64,000 nucleotides of DNA from Alteripontixanthobacter maritimus (lineage in GTDB: Bacteria > Pseudomonadota > Alphaproteobacteria > Sphingomonadales > Sphingomonadaceae). Each line of letters opens with the position of its first letter. The stretch's first letter is position 1. Position numbers and translations under genes: made by a program. Positions 17,550 through 29,049 of the stretch are shown in pieces. Below the pieces are notes generated by a model. That model searched no databases. It had not been told where the DNA came from and was given only the letters and a program-made list of their open reading frames with translations. The stretch lies in assembly GCF_003340475.1 (NCBI RefSeq), contig NZ_QBKA01000002.1:1807501-1871500 (forward strand), written 5' to 3'.

Positions 17550-18599
17550 TCAACGGCTGGGCAAGTCCGTATCGCTACCAGCCAACTTGCCGACATCCTG
17601 CGCGCGATCCATCGCAGTGATCAGGACACGGCCATTATCGACCACGACCACGATATTTTCGCAGCCCTGCACCGTTACATCCGTCCCGTCGCTGTCGATG
17701 GCTACATTATGACAATCCACCAGCTTCGCCGGACCCGAAACGGAATTGCCCGCATCGTCGTGAGGGCGCGCCTCGTGAAGCGCTCGCCAGTTTCCAATAT
17801 CCGACCATCCCATGGAAACGGGCACCATTGCGGCGCGCTGAGTATTTTCCATCACTGCGTAATCGATACTCTCGCCGGTGATGGCCTTGAAGGCATCGGC
17901 ATCCGGTAATATTAGATGATCTTCGCGGCGCGCACCAGCGGCAGCCTGCTGGGCGAGTGATGCCATGCCGGGGCGCAAATCGCGCAATTCGTCGAGCAGA
18001 TGTCCTGCGCGGAAAGCGAAAATACCGCCGTTCCAGCTGAACCCGCCATCCACAATGAACGCCTCGGCCAATGCAGCGTCTGGTTTCTCCACGAACCGCT
18101 TCACGGTATAGCCGCCCGGCACCGCTTCGCCCTGTTGGATATAGCCATAACCTGTTTCGGGCGCGGTCGGTTCGATCCCGAACGCAACCAGATAGTCCTC
18201 ACCCGCCAACTGGGCAGCGGTGGCGGCGGCATCGCGAAAGGCGTTTGCATCGGCGATGTGATGGTCGCTGGGACAGACCAGCATGATGGCTTCGGGCGGC
18301 AACAATGCGGCGGCCAAAGCGATAGCGGGCGCGGTGTTGCGCCCTTCGGGCTCCACCACGATCCGCGCTTCTTCGCCATGGTCACCCCATTGCCCCTCGA
18401 TCAGCGCGACATGGTCGGCACCCGCCACAATTATCGGCGGCGCAAACGGTCCAGGCGCGGTACAGCGGTCAAGCGTGCGCTGGAAGAGGCTACGGCTTCC
18501 AAGCAACGGCAGGAAGGGCTTGGGCCGGTTCTTGCGGCTCCGCGGCCACAAGCGCGTACCATGGCCGCCGCACAGGATGACGGGATGAATAGAGGTCAT
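17550..18599 (-). CDS. Mannose-1-phosphate guanylyltransferase
   Basis: The 349-residue enzyme makes GDP-mannose from mannose 1-phosphate and GTP for capsule, LPS or exopolysaccharide sugars. It shows the nucleotidyltransferase motif VILCGGHGTRLWPRSR, then RPKPFLPLLG, the FVEKPD motif, and FSWNGGIFAF. It lacks the carboxy-terminal phosphomannose isomerase domain of bifunctional ManC forms. The ATG at 18599 starts directly at the motif; a longer frame to 18653 is less likely. Upstream on the same strand by 96 nt is tonB. Confidence 0.93.
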   Translation of the reverse strand: MTSIHPVILCGGHGTRLWPRSRKNRPKPFLPLLGSRSLFQRTLDRCTAPGPFAPPIIVAGADHVALIEGQWGDHGEEARIVVEPEGRNTAPAIALAAALLPPEAIMLVCPSDHHIADANAFRDAAATAAQLAGEDYLVAFGIEPTAPETGYGYIQQGEAVPGGYTVKRFVEKPDAALAEAFIVDGGFSWNGGIFAFRAGHLLDELRDLRPGMASLAQQAAAGARREDHLILPDADAFKAITGESIDYAVMENTQRAAMVPVSMGWSDIGNWRALHEARPHDDAGNSVSGPAKLVDCHNVAIDSDGTDVTVQGCENIVVVVDNGRVLITAMDRAQDVGKLAGSDTDLPSR

Positions 18600-18695
18600 T
18601 GTGCGCAGTAAATACCACGCGGCTGTTGCCGACAAGTTACCGGGCCAATGCAATTTCCACCGGCGACCACATGGACGCCATAACCGGCAGCACGA

Positions 18696-19439
18696 TCAGA
18701 ACCAGCGCTGTTGCCAATAAAACGGCGCGGCGATCGGATTGCCATTGCTGTCGCTTGCCGGTTTGAAGCGCAGGCGATCCACCACCAGCTGGCAGGTTAG
18801 CCGATCTGCCTCGGGATCGGGACTTGCGCGAAAGATGCTGCAATTGGACGCTCGCCCATCCACGCCCACCGTCACTTTCACGGTAACCTTGTTGCCGCGC
18901 CGGGCCTGCCTTCCGCCTTCCGGAATGGGATAATCGCGCACGTTGTCGATCCCGCCCGAGATATGTTGGGGCTTGGTGACTGCAACCGGCGGGCGGGCAT
19001 TGCCGGCCCCGTCACCGCCCTGCCCGCCGCCGGTACCAAGGCCCGTCCCAGCCGCGCCGGTTCCGCTACCCTGATCGGCCGCACCCGACGTATCTGCGGT
19101 GCCGGTGGAAGTCGCCTTGGGCATGGGCTTGGACGGCTTGATCACTACCTTTGGTTCGGGAGCGGCGACGGGCTTGGCCACAGCCTCGCGGCCGGGATCA
19201 CCTTGCGCACCCTCGTCCGGTTCCGGCTCCACTTCGGGTGGTGGTGGCACTTCTTCCTCGGGGGCAGTGATATTGACTGTGAAGGCGGAGACCACGGAGC
19301 GCTCGACGGAGCCAGTCATTTCCGGCGCAAAGGCTTTCGCCAGTCCGTACATCGCCAGAATATGCAGCAATATGATCGCCGTTATGGTGAGCGGGCGCGG
19401 CTTTTGCCGGATGGTGGAATAACTGCCTTCACGCGCCAT
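18696..19439 (-). CDS. tonB: Energy transducer TonB
   Basis: The 247-residue protein has one amino-terminal membrane anchor (LTITAIILLHILAMYGLAKA), a Pro/Glu-rich spacer (EEEVPPPPEVEPEPDEG), a Gly-rich segment and a TonB carboxy-terminal domain (VTVKVTVGVDGRASNCSIFR, then LVVDRLRFKPA). TonB passes proton-motive energy to outer-membrane receptors. No exbB/exbD follow; the only such pair in the window is tolQR. The gene is divergent from the hybrid kinase at 19536, with 96 nt between starts. Confidence 0.93.
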   Translation of the reverse strand: MAREGSYSTIRQKPRPLTITAIILLHILAMYGLAKAFAPEMTGSVERSVVSAFTVNITAPEEEVPPPPEVEPEPDEGAQGDPGREAVAKPVAAPEPKVVIKPSKPMPKATSTGTADTSGAADQGSGTGAAGTGLGTGGGQGGDGAGNARPPVAVTKPQHISGGIDNVRDYPIPEGGRQARRGNKVTVKVTVGVDGRASNCSIFRASPDPEADRLTCQLVVDRLRFKPASDSNGNPIAAPFYWQQRWF

Positions 19440-19535
19440 GGCTGTAACAAACCCTTAACCGGACCATAGGTCCTGATACTACCTGCGCCCGGATCGCGCG
19501 CCGGCTCTCTATAACCTTCACAGAAGGGATATGCG

Positions 19536-22499
<2,964 letters not shown>

Positions 22500-22528
22500 C
22501 ACCATCTACGGCCAGTATGTCTGCCCCT

Positions 22529-22564
22529 GTCAGCCAAGCCCCGTCAGTCAAGCCCCATCAGTCA
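22529..22564. repeat. Short 14-bp tandem repeat
   Basis: The unit GTCAGYCAAGCCCC occurs twice in tandem (22529-22542 and 22543-22556) and is followed by a third partial copy (ATCAGTCA). It fills the gap between the hybrid kinase and the end of the convergent oxygenase gene and just reaches the oxygenase stop codon. It probably reflects local slippage. Confidence 0.6.
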
Positions 22565-23497
22565 GACTAGCCCAATTTCGCGCAGGCGCTTGGCCAGAAA
22601 GTCATGCGCGGTGATCGGCTTGGCGAGCCGGTCCCCCGGCGCAACGCATTGCGGCAGGGCTTCGATCAGAAAGTCGGGGCGGAAATGCAAGAAAAACGGC
22701 ATGGAATAGCGTGACCGCCGCGCCGCTGCTCCTCCGGGATTGACTACGCGGTGCCGGGTCGAGCGCAGGCGACCATTGGTGAGCCGTTCCAGCATATCAC
22801 CGATATTCACAACCAGCGCCCCGGCTGGCGGGTTCACAGCGAGCCATTCGCCGTCCTTTGTCTGAAGTTCCAACCCGGCCTCCTGCGCCCCCAGCAGCAA
22901 AGTGATGGTGTTGATATCCCCATGCGCCGCCGCGCGCACAGCACCGGCAGGCAGGTCATCGGGCAAAGGAGGATAATGCAACACGCGTAGCACGGAATTG
23001 CCATCGCGTACCGGATCTTCGAACCAGCTTTGCGGCAAACCCAGATGGATCGCGATGGCAGCCAGTATGCGCGCCCCTGCCGCCTCGAATGCGGTGTAAA
23101 GGGCGCGGAATGTTGCGGCGAATTCGGGCAGTTGTTCAGGCCAGACGTTTTCCGGCATTCCCCACGCGAGCGGATGGTTTGCGCCCAACTCTCGTCCGAT
23201 ATGCCAGAATTCTTTCAAGTCATGGACCCGCGCGTCCTTCGCCTTTTCGGTACCGAACGGGGTATAGCCCCGGGCCCCGCCCGTTCCGGGGCGATGGCCG
23301 GACATCTTTTCGCTTTCGGACAAGGCGAACAAATCTTGAGCCAGCTGTTCCGCCCGTGCGATCAGGCCTGCATCTATGGCGTGATCCTCGACCACTGCGA
23401 AACCGGTTTCGGCGAAACCCTGCCCCAGCGTGGCCGCCAGTTCCGCAAGTGGCCGCTCCAGCGAAACCGTAGCGATCCGGATGTCGGCGCCAGTCAT
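22562..23497 (-). CDS. Isopenicillin-N-synthase-like 2-oxoglutarate/Fe(II) oxygenase
   Basis: The 311-residue enzyme belongs to the 2OG-Fe(II) dioxygenase group related to IPNS and plant flavonol oxygenases: an amino-terminal DIOX_N region (GFAVVEDHAID), the metal triad in AAAHGDINTITLLL (HxD) and the distal His in STRHRVVNP, and the 2OG-binding Arg in RSRYSMPFF. The substrate is not known. The ATG at 23497 is chosen; a GTG at 23524 would add nine Ala-rich residues and overlap the upstream DUF421 stop, so coupling of the two genes is possible either way. Confidence 0.9.
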   Translation of the reverse strand: MTGADIRIATVSLERPLAELAATLGQGFAETGFAVVEDHAIDAGLIARAEQLAQDLFALSESEKMSGHRPGTGGARGYTPFGTEKAKDARVHDLKEFWHIGRELGANHPLAWGMPENVWPEQLPEFAATFRALYTAFEAAGARILAAIAIHLGLPQSWFEDPVRDGNSVLRVLHYPPLPDDLPAGAVRAAAHGDINTITLLLGAQEAGLELQTKDGEWLAVNPPAGALVVNIGDMLERLTNGRLRSTRHRVVNPGGAAARRSRYSMPFFLHFRPDFLIEALPQCVAPGDRLAKPITAHDFLAKRLREIGLV

Positions 23498-23516
23498 CGC
23501 CTTGTCAGCAGCAGCA

Positions 23517-24044
23517 TTAGTCACCAGTCTTGTCGCGAATGTTCTGAATCAGAACCGGGTCGAGATCGTCGCCATGCAGCACACTGACGTCGCCGGTCGT
23601 TTCCAATACAACCGCCTGTACCTTCGCGAAATCGAGCACATTTGCCTCGCGCAGTTTTGCAATCAGGTCGGACCGTGCAACCCGCGTAATTTCCAGCGCC
23701 TTTTCGCAAATTTCTCCGTTTTTCATCAGCAGGATTGGCTCGTTCTGAATTGCGGTCTCGAATGCGTCCGAATTCTTGCGGAGCCGGGCGACGACATGCT
23801 GAAACAGAAATAGGCCCGCCATAGCAGCGGCAACCTGCGCCACCGTGGACCATTTCGTGGCCTGCGCCGCACCCGCGACGAGCGAACCCATCGCCACCGT
23901 CATGATGAAATCGAAATTGGTCATTTTCGACAGCGAGCGAAGGCCGTTTATGCGCACCAAACCCACCACCCAAAGCATGGCGATGCTTCCCAGGATCAGT
24001 CCGCGCAAGATGGCGTCGATTATCGTATTGTCGGGATAGAAGAT
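23517..24044 (-). CDS. DUF421 (YetF-like) membrane protein, probable AUC start
   Basis: The product (about 175 residues) has three amino-terminal membrane helices with the family motif LRSLSKMTNFDFIMTVAMGS and a small cytoplasmic domain (ILLMKNGEICEKALEITRVA). The only canonical start in frame is TTG at 24008, which has no ribosome site and would cut the first helix. An AGGAAAGGG at 24053-24061 lies 8 nt before an in-frame ATC at 24044, and starting there gives MFYPDNTIIDAILRG, which aligns with the usual amino terminus of the family. I therefore place the start at AUC, an inference. The function of DUF421 is unknown. Confidence 0.75.
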   Translation of the reverse strand: MFYPDNTIIDAILRGLILGSIAMLWVVGLVRINGLRSLSKMTNFDFIMTVAMGSLVAGAAQATKWSTVAQVAAAMAGLFLFQHVVARLRKNSDAFETAIQNEPILLMKNGEICEKALEITRVARSDLIAKLREANVLDFAKVQAVVLETTGDVSVLHGDDLDPVLIQNIRDKTGD

Positions 24045-24052
24045 GGCTGTCG

Positions 24053-24061
24053 CCCTTTCCT
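24053..24061 (-). promoter_or_regulatory. Ribosome binding site deciding the DUF421 start
   Basis: On the minus strand this reads AGGAAAGGG. It stands 8 nt upstream of the in-frame ATC at 24044 and 44 nt upstream of the TTG at 24008, so its spacing suits only the ATC. Confidence 0.55.
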
Positions 24062-24142
24062 GGCCCGCTTTCAGGGCTATCGTTCAAACGTATCATGCCA
24101 GATGCGCGGCACACACCCTGCATTTGTGTCCGTAACAAATGA

Positions 24143-24637
24143 TCAGAGGTAGCTGCCATCCTGATAGATCAGCGGACTTATGGTTTCCGCCACCCGCACC
24201 GCTTCTATCCCTGCAATCACGACCGTGTGCGTGCCATATGGCACCAGCTTTGCCACCCGGCAGGTAAGGTTCGCCTGCGCTTCTTCCAACCATGGCAGGC
24301 CATGATCGTCTTCACCCCACCTGCCGACAGTAAAGCGGTCCTCATGCCGCATCGCGCCGCCGAACGCGATCGAGATGTCCCGCTGGTGGTCGGACAGAAG
24401 GTTCACTGCAAACAGCTCGTCCTGTGCCATCCTTGCGTGGAACGAGTTGGACCGGTTCACGCACAATAGCAGCGTGGGCGGATCCATCGTCAGCGAGGTG
24501 ATCGATGTGGCCGCCATTCCGACTGCCCCCTGCGGCGAATGCGCGGTCACCACTCCGACAGCGGAAGATAACCGCCGCATGGCCGAACGGAACCCCGTCT
24601 GCAGCGGGGAGGACAGCGTAGGCCCGCCTTCAGCCAT
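24143..24637 (-). CDS. Flavin reductase family protein
   Basis: The 164-residue flavoprotein matches the HpaC/flavin reductase-like family, which supplies reduced flavin to two-component monooxygenases: SSAVGVVTAHSPQGAVGMAA, SITSLTMDPPTLLLCVNRSN and FAVNLLSDHQRDISIAFGG are typical, with GTHTVVIAGIEAV in the carboxy-terminal half. The ATG at 24637 starts just before the conserved part; a start at 24703 would add a poorly conserved leader. No monooxygenase partner lies nearby. It is divergent from the glycosyltransferase fusion gene at 24825. Confidence 0.87.
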   Translation of the reverse strand: MAEGGPTLSSPLQTGFRSAMRRLSSAVGVVTAHSPQGAVGMAATSITSLTMDPPTLLLCVNRSNSFHARMAQDELFAVNLLSDHQRDISIAFGGAMRHEDRFTVGRWGEDDHGLPWLEEAQANLTCRVAKLVPYGTHTVVIAGIEAVRVAETISPLIYQDGSYL

Positions 24638-24751
24638 GACAGGCTCGATCGTGGTGGCAAAGCAGCATTGCCTCCCGATACCCCGCCGCGACGCCAGCGC
24701 CAATGTCTTTGTTGCTGGTTTGGCTACACCGCTTAAACAAAAGCTAAAACA

Positions 24752-24777
24752 GGAACGGCAAACATCACAGTTGCGTA
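24752..24777 (+). promoter_or_regulatory. Candidate sigma EcfG promoter of the SPS-like gene
   Basis: The sequence GGAAC, 17 nt, CGTA matches the alphaproteobacterial general-stress promoter pattern (GGAAC, 16-17 nt, CGTT) in all but the last base. It ends 47 nt before the ATG at 24825. The related site on the minus strand at 30172-30196 in the same gene group strengthens the case. Confidence 0.42.
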
Positions 24778-24824
24778 GATATTGTGACGCGGGCGATCCA
24801 GCTCGCGGCTGTAGGCGTTAATCG

Positions 24825-26906
24825 ATGCAAGTTATGGGTATCGCCCTTGGTGGGTGTGTAGCAAGCTGTCCGCGATATGGAATTACCGAAGATACGGGGG
24901 GTCACATCACCTACTTGCTGGGCGTGATGCAAGCGCTGGCGTCCCGTGCGGATATTCAGTCAGCTGAAATTGTTACCCGGCTCTTCGATGCACCGGATTT
25001 GGGCGCAGCACATGCGATGCCAATCGAAATTGTTACCGACAAACTGCGGATAACCCGGATCGATAGCGGCAATCGCCAGTATCTCGGGAAAGAAGCGCTG
25101 TCTGCCGATCGCCCCGCCTTCATCTCGGCCTTGCTGGCGGAACTTCGGTCCCGCGAGAAACTGCCGGATGTTATTCACGCGCACTTTGCCGACGCTGCCG
25201 ATGTGGCTCTCGCGGTTCGCGATGCATTGGGGATACCGTTTATTTACACACCGCATTCGCTCGGCCGGGACAAGTTGAGCGCCATCGGCGGAGATAGCCA
25301 AGAGCTTGCAGCGCGGATCACCGAAGAGGACAATGCCATTGGGCGCGCTGACGCGGTCATTGGATCATCGCGCGACGAATGCGAACGACAGCTTGCCGCC
25401 TATCCATCGGCGCGCGAAGAAACGATCAGGCGCGTATGTCCCGGGATCGACCAGACAGCCGCTAGCGAAAGCGATATTGCTGCGGCGCGGGCATTGGTGG
25501 CCCCTTTCCTGCGCCATCCGGAGCGGCCGACAATTCTCGCTATCGCGCGGCCGGTGGCGAAGAAGAACCTCATTTCCCTGGTCGATGCATTCGGCAAGCA
25601 CCCAACGTTGCGCGACCGGGCAAACCTCGTCCTGCTAGCGGGGAAGCGAAGCTCGATCGATACCGGCGAGGACGAACAGGTTCGTGTCATCCGCCAACTG
25701 ACGGACGCTATCGATAAATACGATCTGCACGGACACGTCGCGTACCCACGCAGCCACGACCAGTCGTCCGTCCGTGGGTTGTATGGGCTGGCGCAGGAAA
25801 GCGGGGGAGTGTTCGTCAATCCCGCGCTGACCGAACCGTTCGGCCTGACGATCCTGGAAGCCGCCGTGCACGGGGTTCCGGTCGTGGCGACCTGTCATGG
25901 CGGCCCAGTCGATATCGTGGATGAACTGCAGCACGGGGTGCTGGTCGAACCTACGGACCCGTCCTCTATTGCCGCTGCCATCGTCAACTTGCTGGATGAC
26001 CGGGCGAAATGGACATTAGCGTCGCAAAACGGCCGCAGGAATATTAAGAATATCCGCTGGGACAGTTATGCCGCACAATTCAGGCGCATTGCCGCCTCGC
26101 TAGTTTCGCGCAAGACCGCATCGGTATCGCCGATCCGCAAAGTGCCTGCGGCAACTGCTCCGCGCACCTTGGTGCTATGCGATATCGACAACACGCTGAC
26201 CGGGTGTCGGCCTTCGGCTGATCGCCTGACGCGCTTCCTGAATGTCCAGCGCGATATGGTGTTTGGAATTGCTACCGGCCGGTCCCTGATCGAGGCGCGG
26301 CGCATTTTGGCCGATTGGAACCTGCCCGAACCGCAGGTGCTGGTCACCTCTGTCGGAACTGAAATTCGTCACGCCGGAACTGCGGGGCTGAAGCGTGACG
26401 ACAGCTTTAGCCAGTCCATTGCGTCCGGCTGGGATGTAGCGGGAGTAGAGCAGGTCATGGAAGCGTTCCCGCAGGCCATACCGCAGGCAGGTGTCGAACA
26501 GCGACAGTTCAAGCGCAGTTACTTTCTTCATGAAGCCGCTCTTGTCGGCCGCATTCGGGAAGCCTTGCGGGATGGCGGCGTAGCGGCCCGCGTTGTGTTC
26601 AGCCATGATCGGCTGCTCGACATACTACCTGCCAAAGCCGGTAAGGGCGCTGCGATGCGGCACGTCGCACGGCGGCTTTCCATACCGCTCGACCGGGTTA
26701 TCGTCGCAGGTGATAGCGGGAACGACACCGATATGCTGACCGCTTGTCCCAATGCGATCGTGGTCGCAAATTGCGAAGCCGAGCTGCGCGAACTCGCTGG
26801 GCAAGACGGTCCTTACATGGCCCGTCGAAGCTATGCCGCAGGGGTCCTGGAAGGCCTCATCGCTTATCGCCGAAAGATCCAGAAAACCATGGCAGAAGCA
26901 GCATGA
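24825..26906 (+). CDS. Sucrose-phosphate-synthase-like glycosyltransferase fused to a HAD phosphatase
   Basis: The 693-residue protein joins a GT4 glycosyltransferase (residues 1-430) to a HAD-IIB phosphatase (about 445-690). The GT part has EDTGGHITYLLGVM near residue 22, HAHFADAADVAL, and the donor-site segment FVNPALTEPFGLTILEAAVH followed by GGPVDIVDE, close to sucrose-phosphate synthases. The HAD part has intact motifs CDIDNTL, KAGKGAAMRH and AGDSGNDTDML, as in sucrose-6-phosphatase. The layout suggests synthesis of a phosphorylated disaccharide or glycoside and its dephosphorylation by one protein; sucrose is the simplest guess but not proven. It overlaps the next gene (ATGA). No clear ribosome site is visible; an ATG at 24834 is an alternative. 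Confidence 0.85.
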   Translation: MQVMGIALGGCVASCPRYGITEDTGGHITYLLGVMQALASRADIQSAEIVTRLFDAPDLGAAHAMPIEIVTDKLRITRIDSGNRQYLGKEALSADRPAFISALLAELRSREKLPDVIHAHFADAADVALAVRDALGIPFIYTPHSLGRDKLSAIGGDSQELAARITEEDNAIGRADAVIGSSRDECERQLAAYPSAREETIRRVCPGIDQTAASESDIAAARALVAPFLRHPERPTILAIARPVAKKNLISLVDAFGKHPTLRDRANLVLLAGKRSSIDTGEDEQVRVIRQLTDAIDKYDLHGHVAYPRSHDQSSVRGLYGLAQESGGVFVNPALTEPFGLTILEAAVHGVPVVATCHGGPVDIVDELQHGVLVEPTDPSSIAAAIVNLLDDRAKWTLASQNGRRNIKNIRWDSYAAQFRRIAASLVSRKTASVSPIRKVPAATAPRTLVLCDIDNTLTGCRPSADRLTRFLNVQRDMVFGIATGRSLIEARRILADWNLPEPQVLVTSVGTEIRHAGTAGLKRDDSFSQSIASGWDVAGVEQVMEAFPQAIPQAGVEQRQFKRSYFLHEAALVGRIREALRDGGVAARVVFSHDRLLDILPAKAGKGAAMRHVARRLSIPLDRVIVAGDSGNDTDMLTACPNAIVVANCEAELRELAGQDGPYMARRSYAAGVLEGLIAYRRKIQKTMAEAA

Positions 26907-28075
26907 ACGATACCGGTAACGCGCGCGCGAATGGACCGATCGGCTATTTCGTCCATCATCAGGGCCGCGGCCATGCCGAACGCGCAGCAGCTATCGCGAA
27001 CGCGCTGGCGGATACACGCAAAGTGCAGCTGTTCTGCGCGCGCGATGACATTTTTCCGGACCTGGACGATCGCATCGGGTTGTCTGTCATCCCGTCCTTG
27101 TTCGAAGCGGACGATAATGCGTCGCCCGTTCCCCCCGCTCTCGCAAATGCCGAGACGCCCGATACCCTGCACTGTGCGCCAGTAGGTTGGCTCAGCATCA
27201 CTCATGCCACCGGTGCGATCATGCAATGGTTTGTCGAAGCGTCTCCGGCACTGTTCATTACAGATGTGTCCGCCGAACTGGCTCAACTCGCCCGAATCGC
27301 ATCGGTCCCGCACATGGCGGTGCTGCAACATGGCGAGCGTGACGATCCCGGACATATCGCAGCCTATCGCGGTGCGATGGCGTTGTTTGCACCTTATGCC
27401 CGTTCGCTGGAGCAAGCGGATCGGCCGGGCTGGATGACGCGCAAGACCATTTATGCGCCCGGCATCGGGGTGGATTGCGCGTCGCTTCCCGAGCGCGACG
27501 TTGCCCGTGCGAAGCTCGGCATTCCCGCGGACATCGACCTTGTCATCGTTATCGGCGGTGGTGGCGGTACGGGTTTGCCATCTGCTCCATTAACGCTTGG
27601 CGCACGGGACGAGCCCGACAGCCAATGGGTCACATTGGGCAAGATGCAAACCGAATGGCACGAAACGCCGCCAGGTAATCTGCGTCATCTCGGCTGGGTC
27701 GACAACCCGCAGGACTGGATTGCTGCGGCTGACAGGTTGGTATCGAGTTGCGGCAACACGACGGTTCATATGGCGGCTGCTGCCGGGAAGCCGTGGGTGG
27801 TGGTACCGGAATGGCGTTATTTTGCAGAACAATCAGCAAAAGCCGAAGCGCTGGATACTGCCGGCGTCGCTGCGATGGCTCGGCAATGGCCGGGCAGCGC
27901 AGCGGCGTGGCGCAAGCTCTGGCACGCCGCCGCAGCGCTCGATCCGGCCGAGCAGAAGGTGTTGGTCGATCCGAACGCTGCACCGCGCGCGGCCAAGGCC
28001 GTTGATACGCTTGTCAATCGCCTGTGGTCGCCAACGGCCAACGACAGCGTACTGACATCAGGAGTTTCAGCATGA
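26903..28075 (+). CDS. Glycosyltransferase, GT-B fold (MurG/UGT-like)
   Basis: The 390-residue protein begins PIGYFVHHQGRGHAERAAAI, the glycine-rich loop typical of MurG-like GT-B enzymes, and has a second domain with VIVIGGGGGTGLPSAP and a nucleotide-sugar site ending SSCGNTTVHMAAAAGKPWV. No membrane helix is seen. Donor and acceptor are unknown. It overlaps the SPS-like gene upstream and the GT2 gene downstream by ATGA at both ends, so the three are translated as a unit and probably act on the same product. Confidence 0.82.
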   Translation: MNDTGNARANGPIGYFVHHQGRGHAERAAAIANALADTRKVQLFCARDDIFPDLDDRIGLSVIPSLFEADDNASPVPPALANAETPDTLHCAPVGWLSITHATGAIMQWFVEASPALFITDVSAELAQLARIASVPHMAVLQHGERDDPGHIAAYRGAMALFAPYARSLEQADRPGWMTRKTIYAPGIGVDCASLPERDVARAKLGIPADIDLVIVIGGGGGTGLPSAPLTLGARDEPDSQWVTLGKMQTEWHETPPGNLRHLGWVDNPQDWIAAADRLVSSCGNTTVHMAAAAGKPWVVVPEWRYFAEQSAKAEALDTAGVAAMARQWPGSAAAWRKLWHAAAALDPAEQKVLVDPNAAPRAAKAVDTLVNRLWSPTANDSVLTSGVSA

Positions 28076-29049
28076 CGACATCGGTTTGCACACTCGCTTT
28101 CGGGCGCGATGAACATTTGACCAATCTCGTGCGTGGGCTTGCCCAGTCTACAGTGCATCCGGACGAGTTGGTAATCGCCGTAATGCAGGAGAACCGGTAC
28201 GATCTGCCCGATTGCGATTTTCCCGTACGACAGATCATGATGGGCTCGTCGGGCATACCATTGGCTGAAGCACGCAATGTTGCCGCTGCTGAAGCCATCG
28301 GCGACTTGCTGATATATCTGGATGTAGACTGCATTCCCAACCCCGATTTGGTCGGTGATTACATCGACGCAGCCAAGACCGGCGACGGTGTGTTTATGGG
28401 CGAGGTAGCCTACTTGCCATCCGGCGCGACCGCAAGTGTCAGCGCTGCAGATAATGGGTTCGACTACGCCGCCTTCGACCGGGTAGGAGTGCGCCATTCC
28501 GAACGGCGCGGACCACCCGAGGGACAGATCGATCGCTGTTCCGACTACCGCTGTTTCTGGTCGTTGAACTTCGCGATCAGCGCCGAGGATTTCGCAGCTA
28601 CTGGCGGGTTCGATGAGAACTATGTCGGCTATGGCGGCGAAGACACCGATTTCGGCCGGGTGGTGGCTACATCAGGATTGCCGATCTGGTGGGTCCGCGG
28701 GGCAAAGGCCTATCACCAATACCATCCGCATCACATGCCGCCGGTGCACCACATCGATAGCGTTCTCGCCAATGTTCATCGCTTCGTCGAGAAGTGGGGC
28801 GAGGAAACGATGGATCACTGGCTGAAGGCGTTCTCACTGATGGGACTGGCCGAACGAAGCGAAGCGGGCTGGCGAAAACTGCGCGACCCCAATGAGGCGG
28901 ACCTCGCTTTGACCAGGCAGCAGTCGCACCAGCCCTATGCGAGCAGTGCGACGGTGCTAGAAGTGCTGGAAGCCGAAGCTGTTGGAGCGACAGGGACAAC
29001 AGCTGCAGGCCGGGCGATGCGCGCTGCACCGGAGATCGCTGCCTCGTAG
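28072..29049 (+). CDS. Family 2 glycosyltransferase
   Basis: The 325-residue protein has a GT-A fold: MTTSVCTLAFGRDEHLTNL, LAEARNVAAAEAIGDLLIYLDVDC with the metal-binding DxD, and a carboxy-terminal galactosyltransferase-like segment GGFDENYVGYGGEDTDFG. It is the last of three overlapping genes. Its final 38 codons (Ala/Thr-rich, unlike the catalytic part) overlap the end of the convergent GT4 gene by 115 nt, so its tail is probably not functionally constrained. The substrate is unknown. Confidence 0.87.
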   Translation: MTTSVCTLAFGRDEHLTNLVRGLAQSTVHPDELVIAVMQENRYDLPDCDFPVRQIMMGSSGIPLAEARNVAAAEAIGDLLIYLDVDCIPNPDLVGDYIDAAKTGDGVFMGEVAYLPSGATASVSAADNGFDYAAFDRVGVRHSERRGPPEGQIDRCSDYRCFWSLNFAISAEDFAATGGFDENYVGYGGEDTDFGRVVATSGLPIWWVRGAKAYHQYHPHHMPPVHHIDSVLANVHRFVEKWGEETMDHWLKAFSLMGLAERSEAGWRKLRDPNEADLALTRQQSHQPYASSATVLEVLEAEAVGATGTTAAGRAMRAAPEIAAS

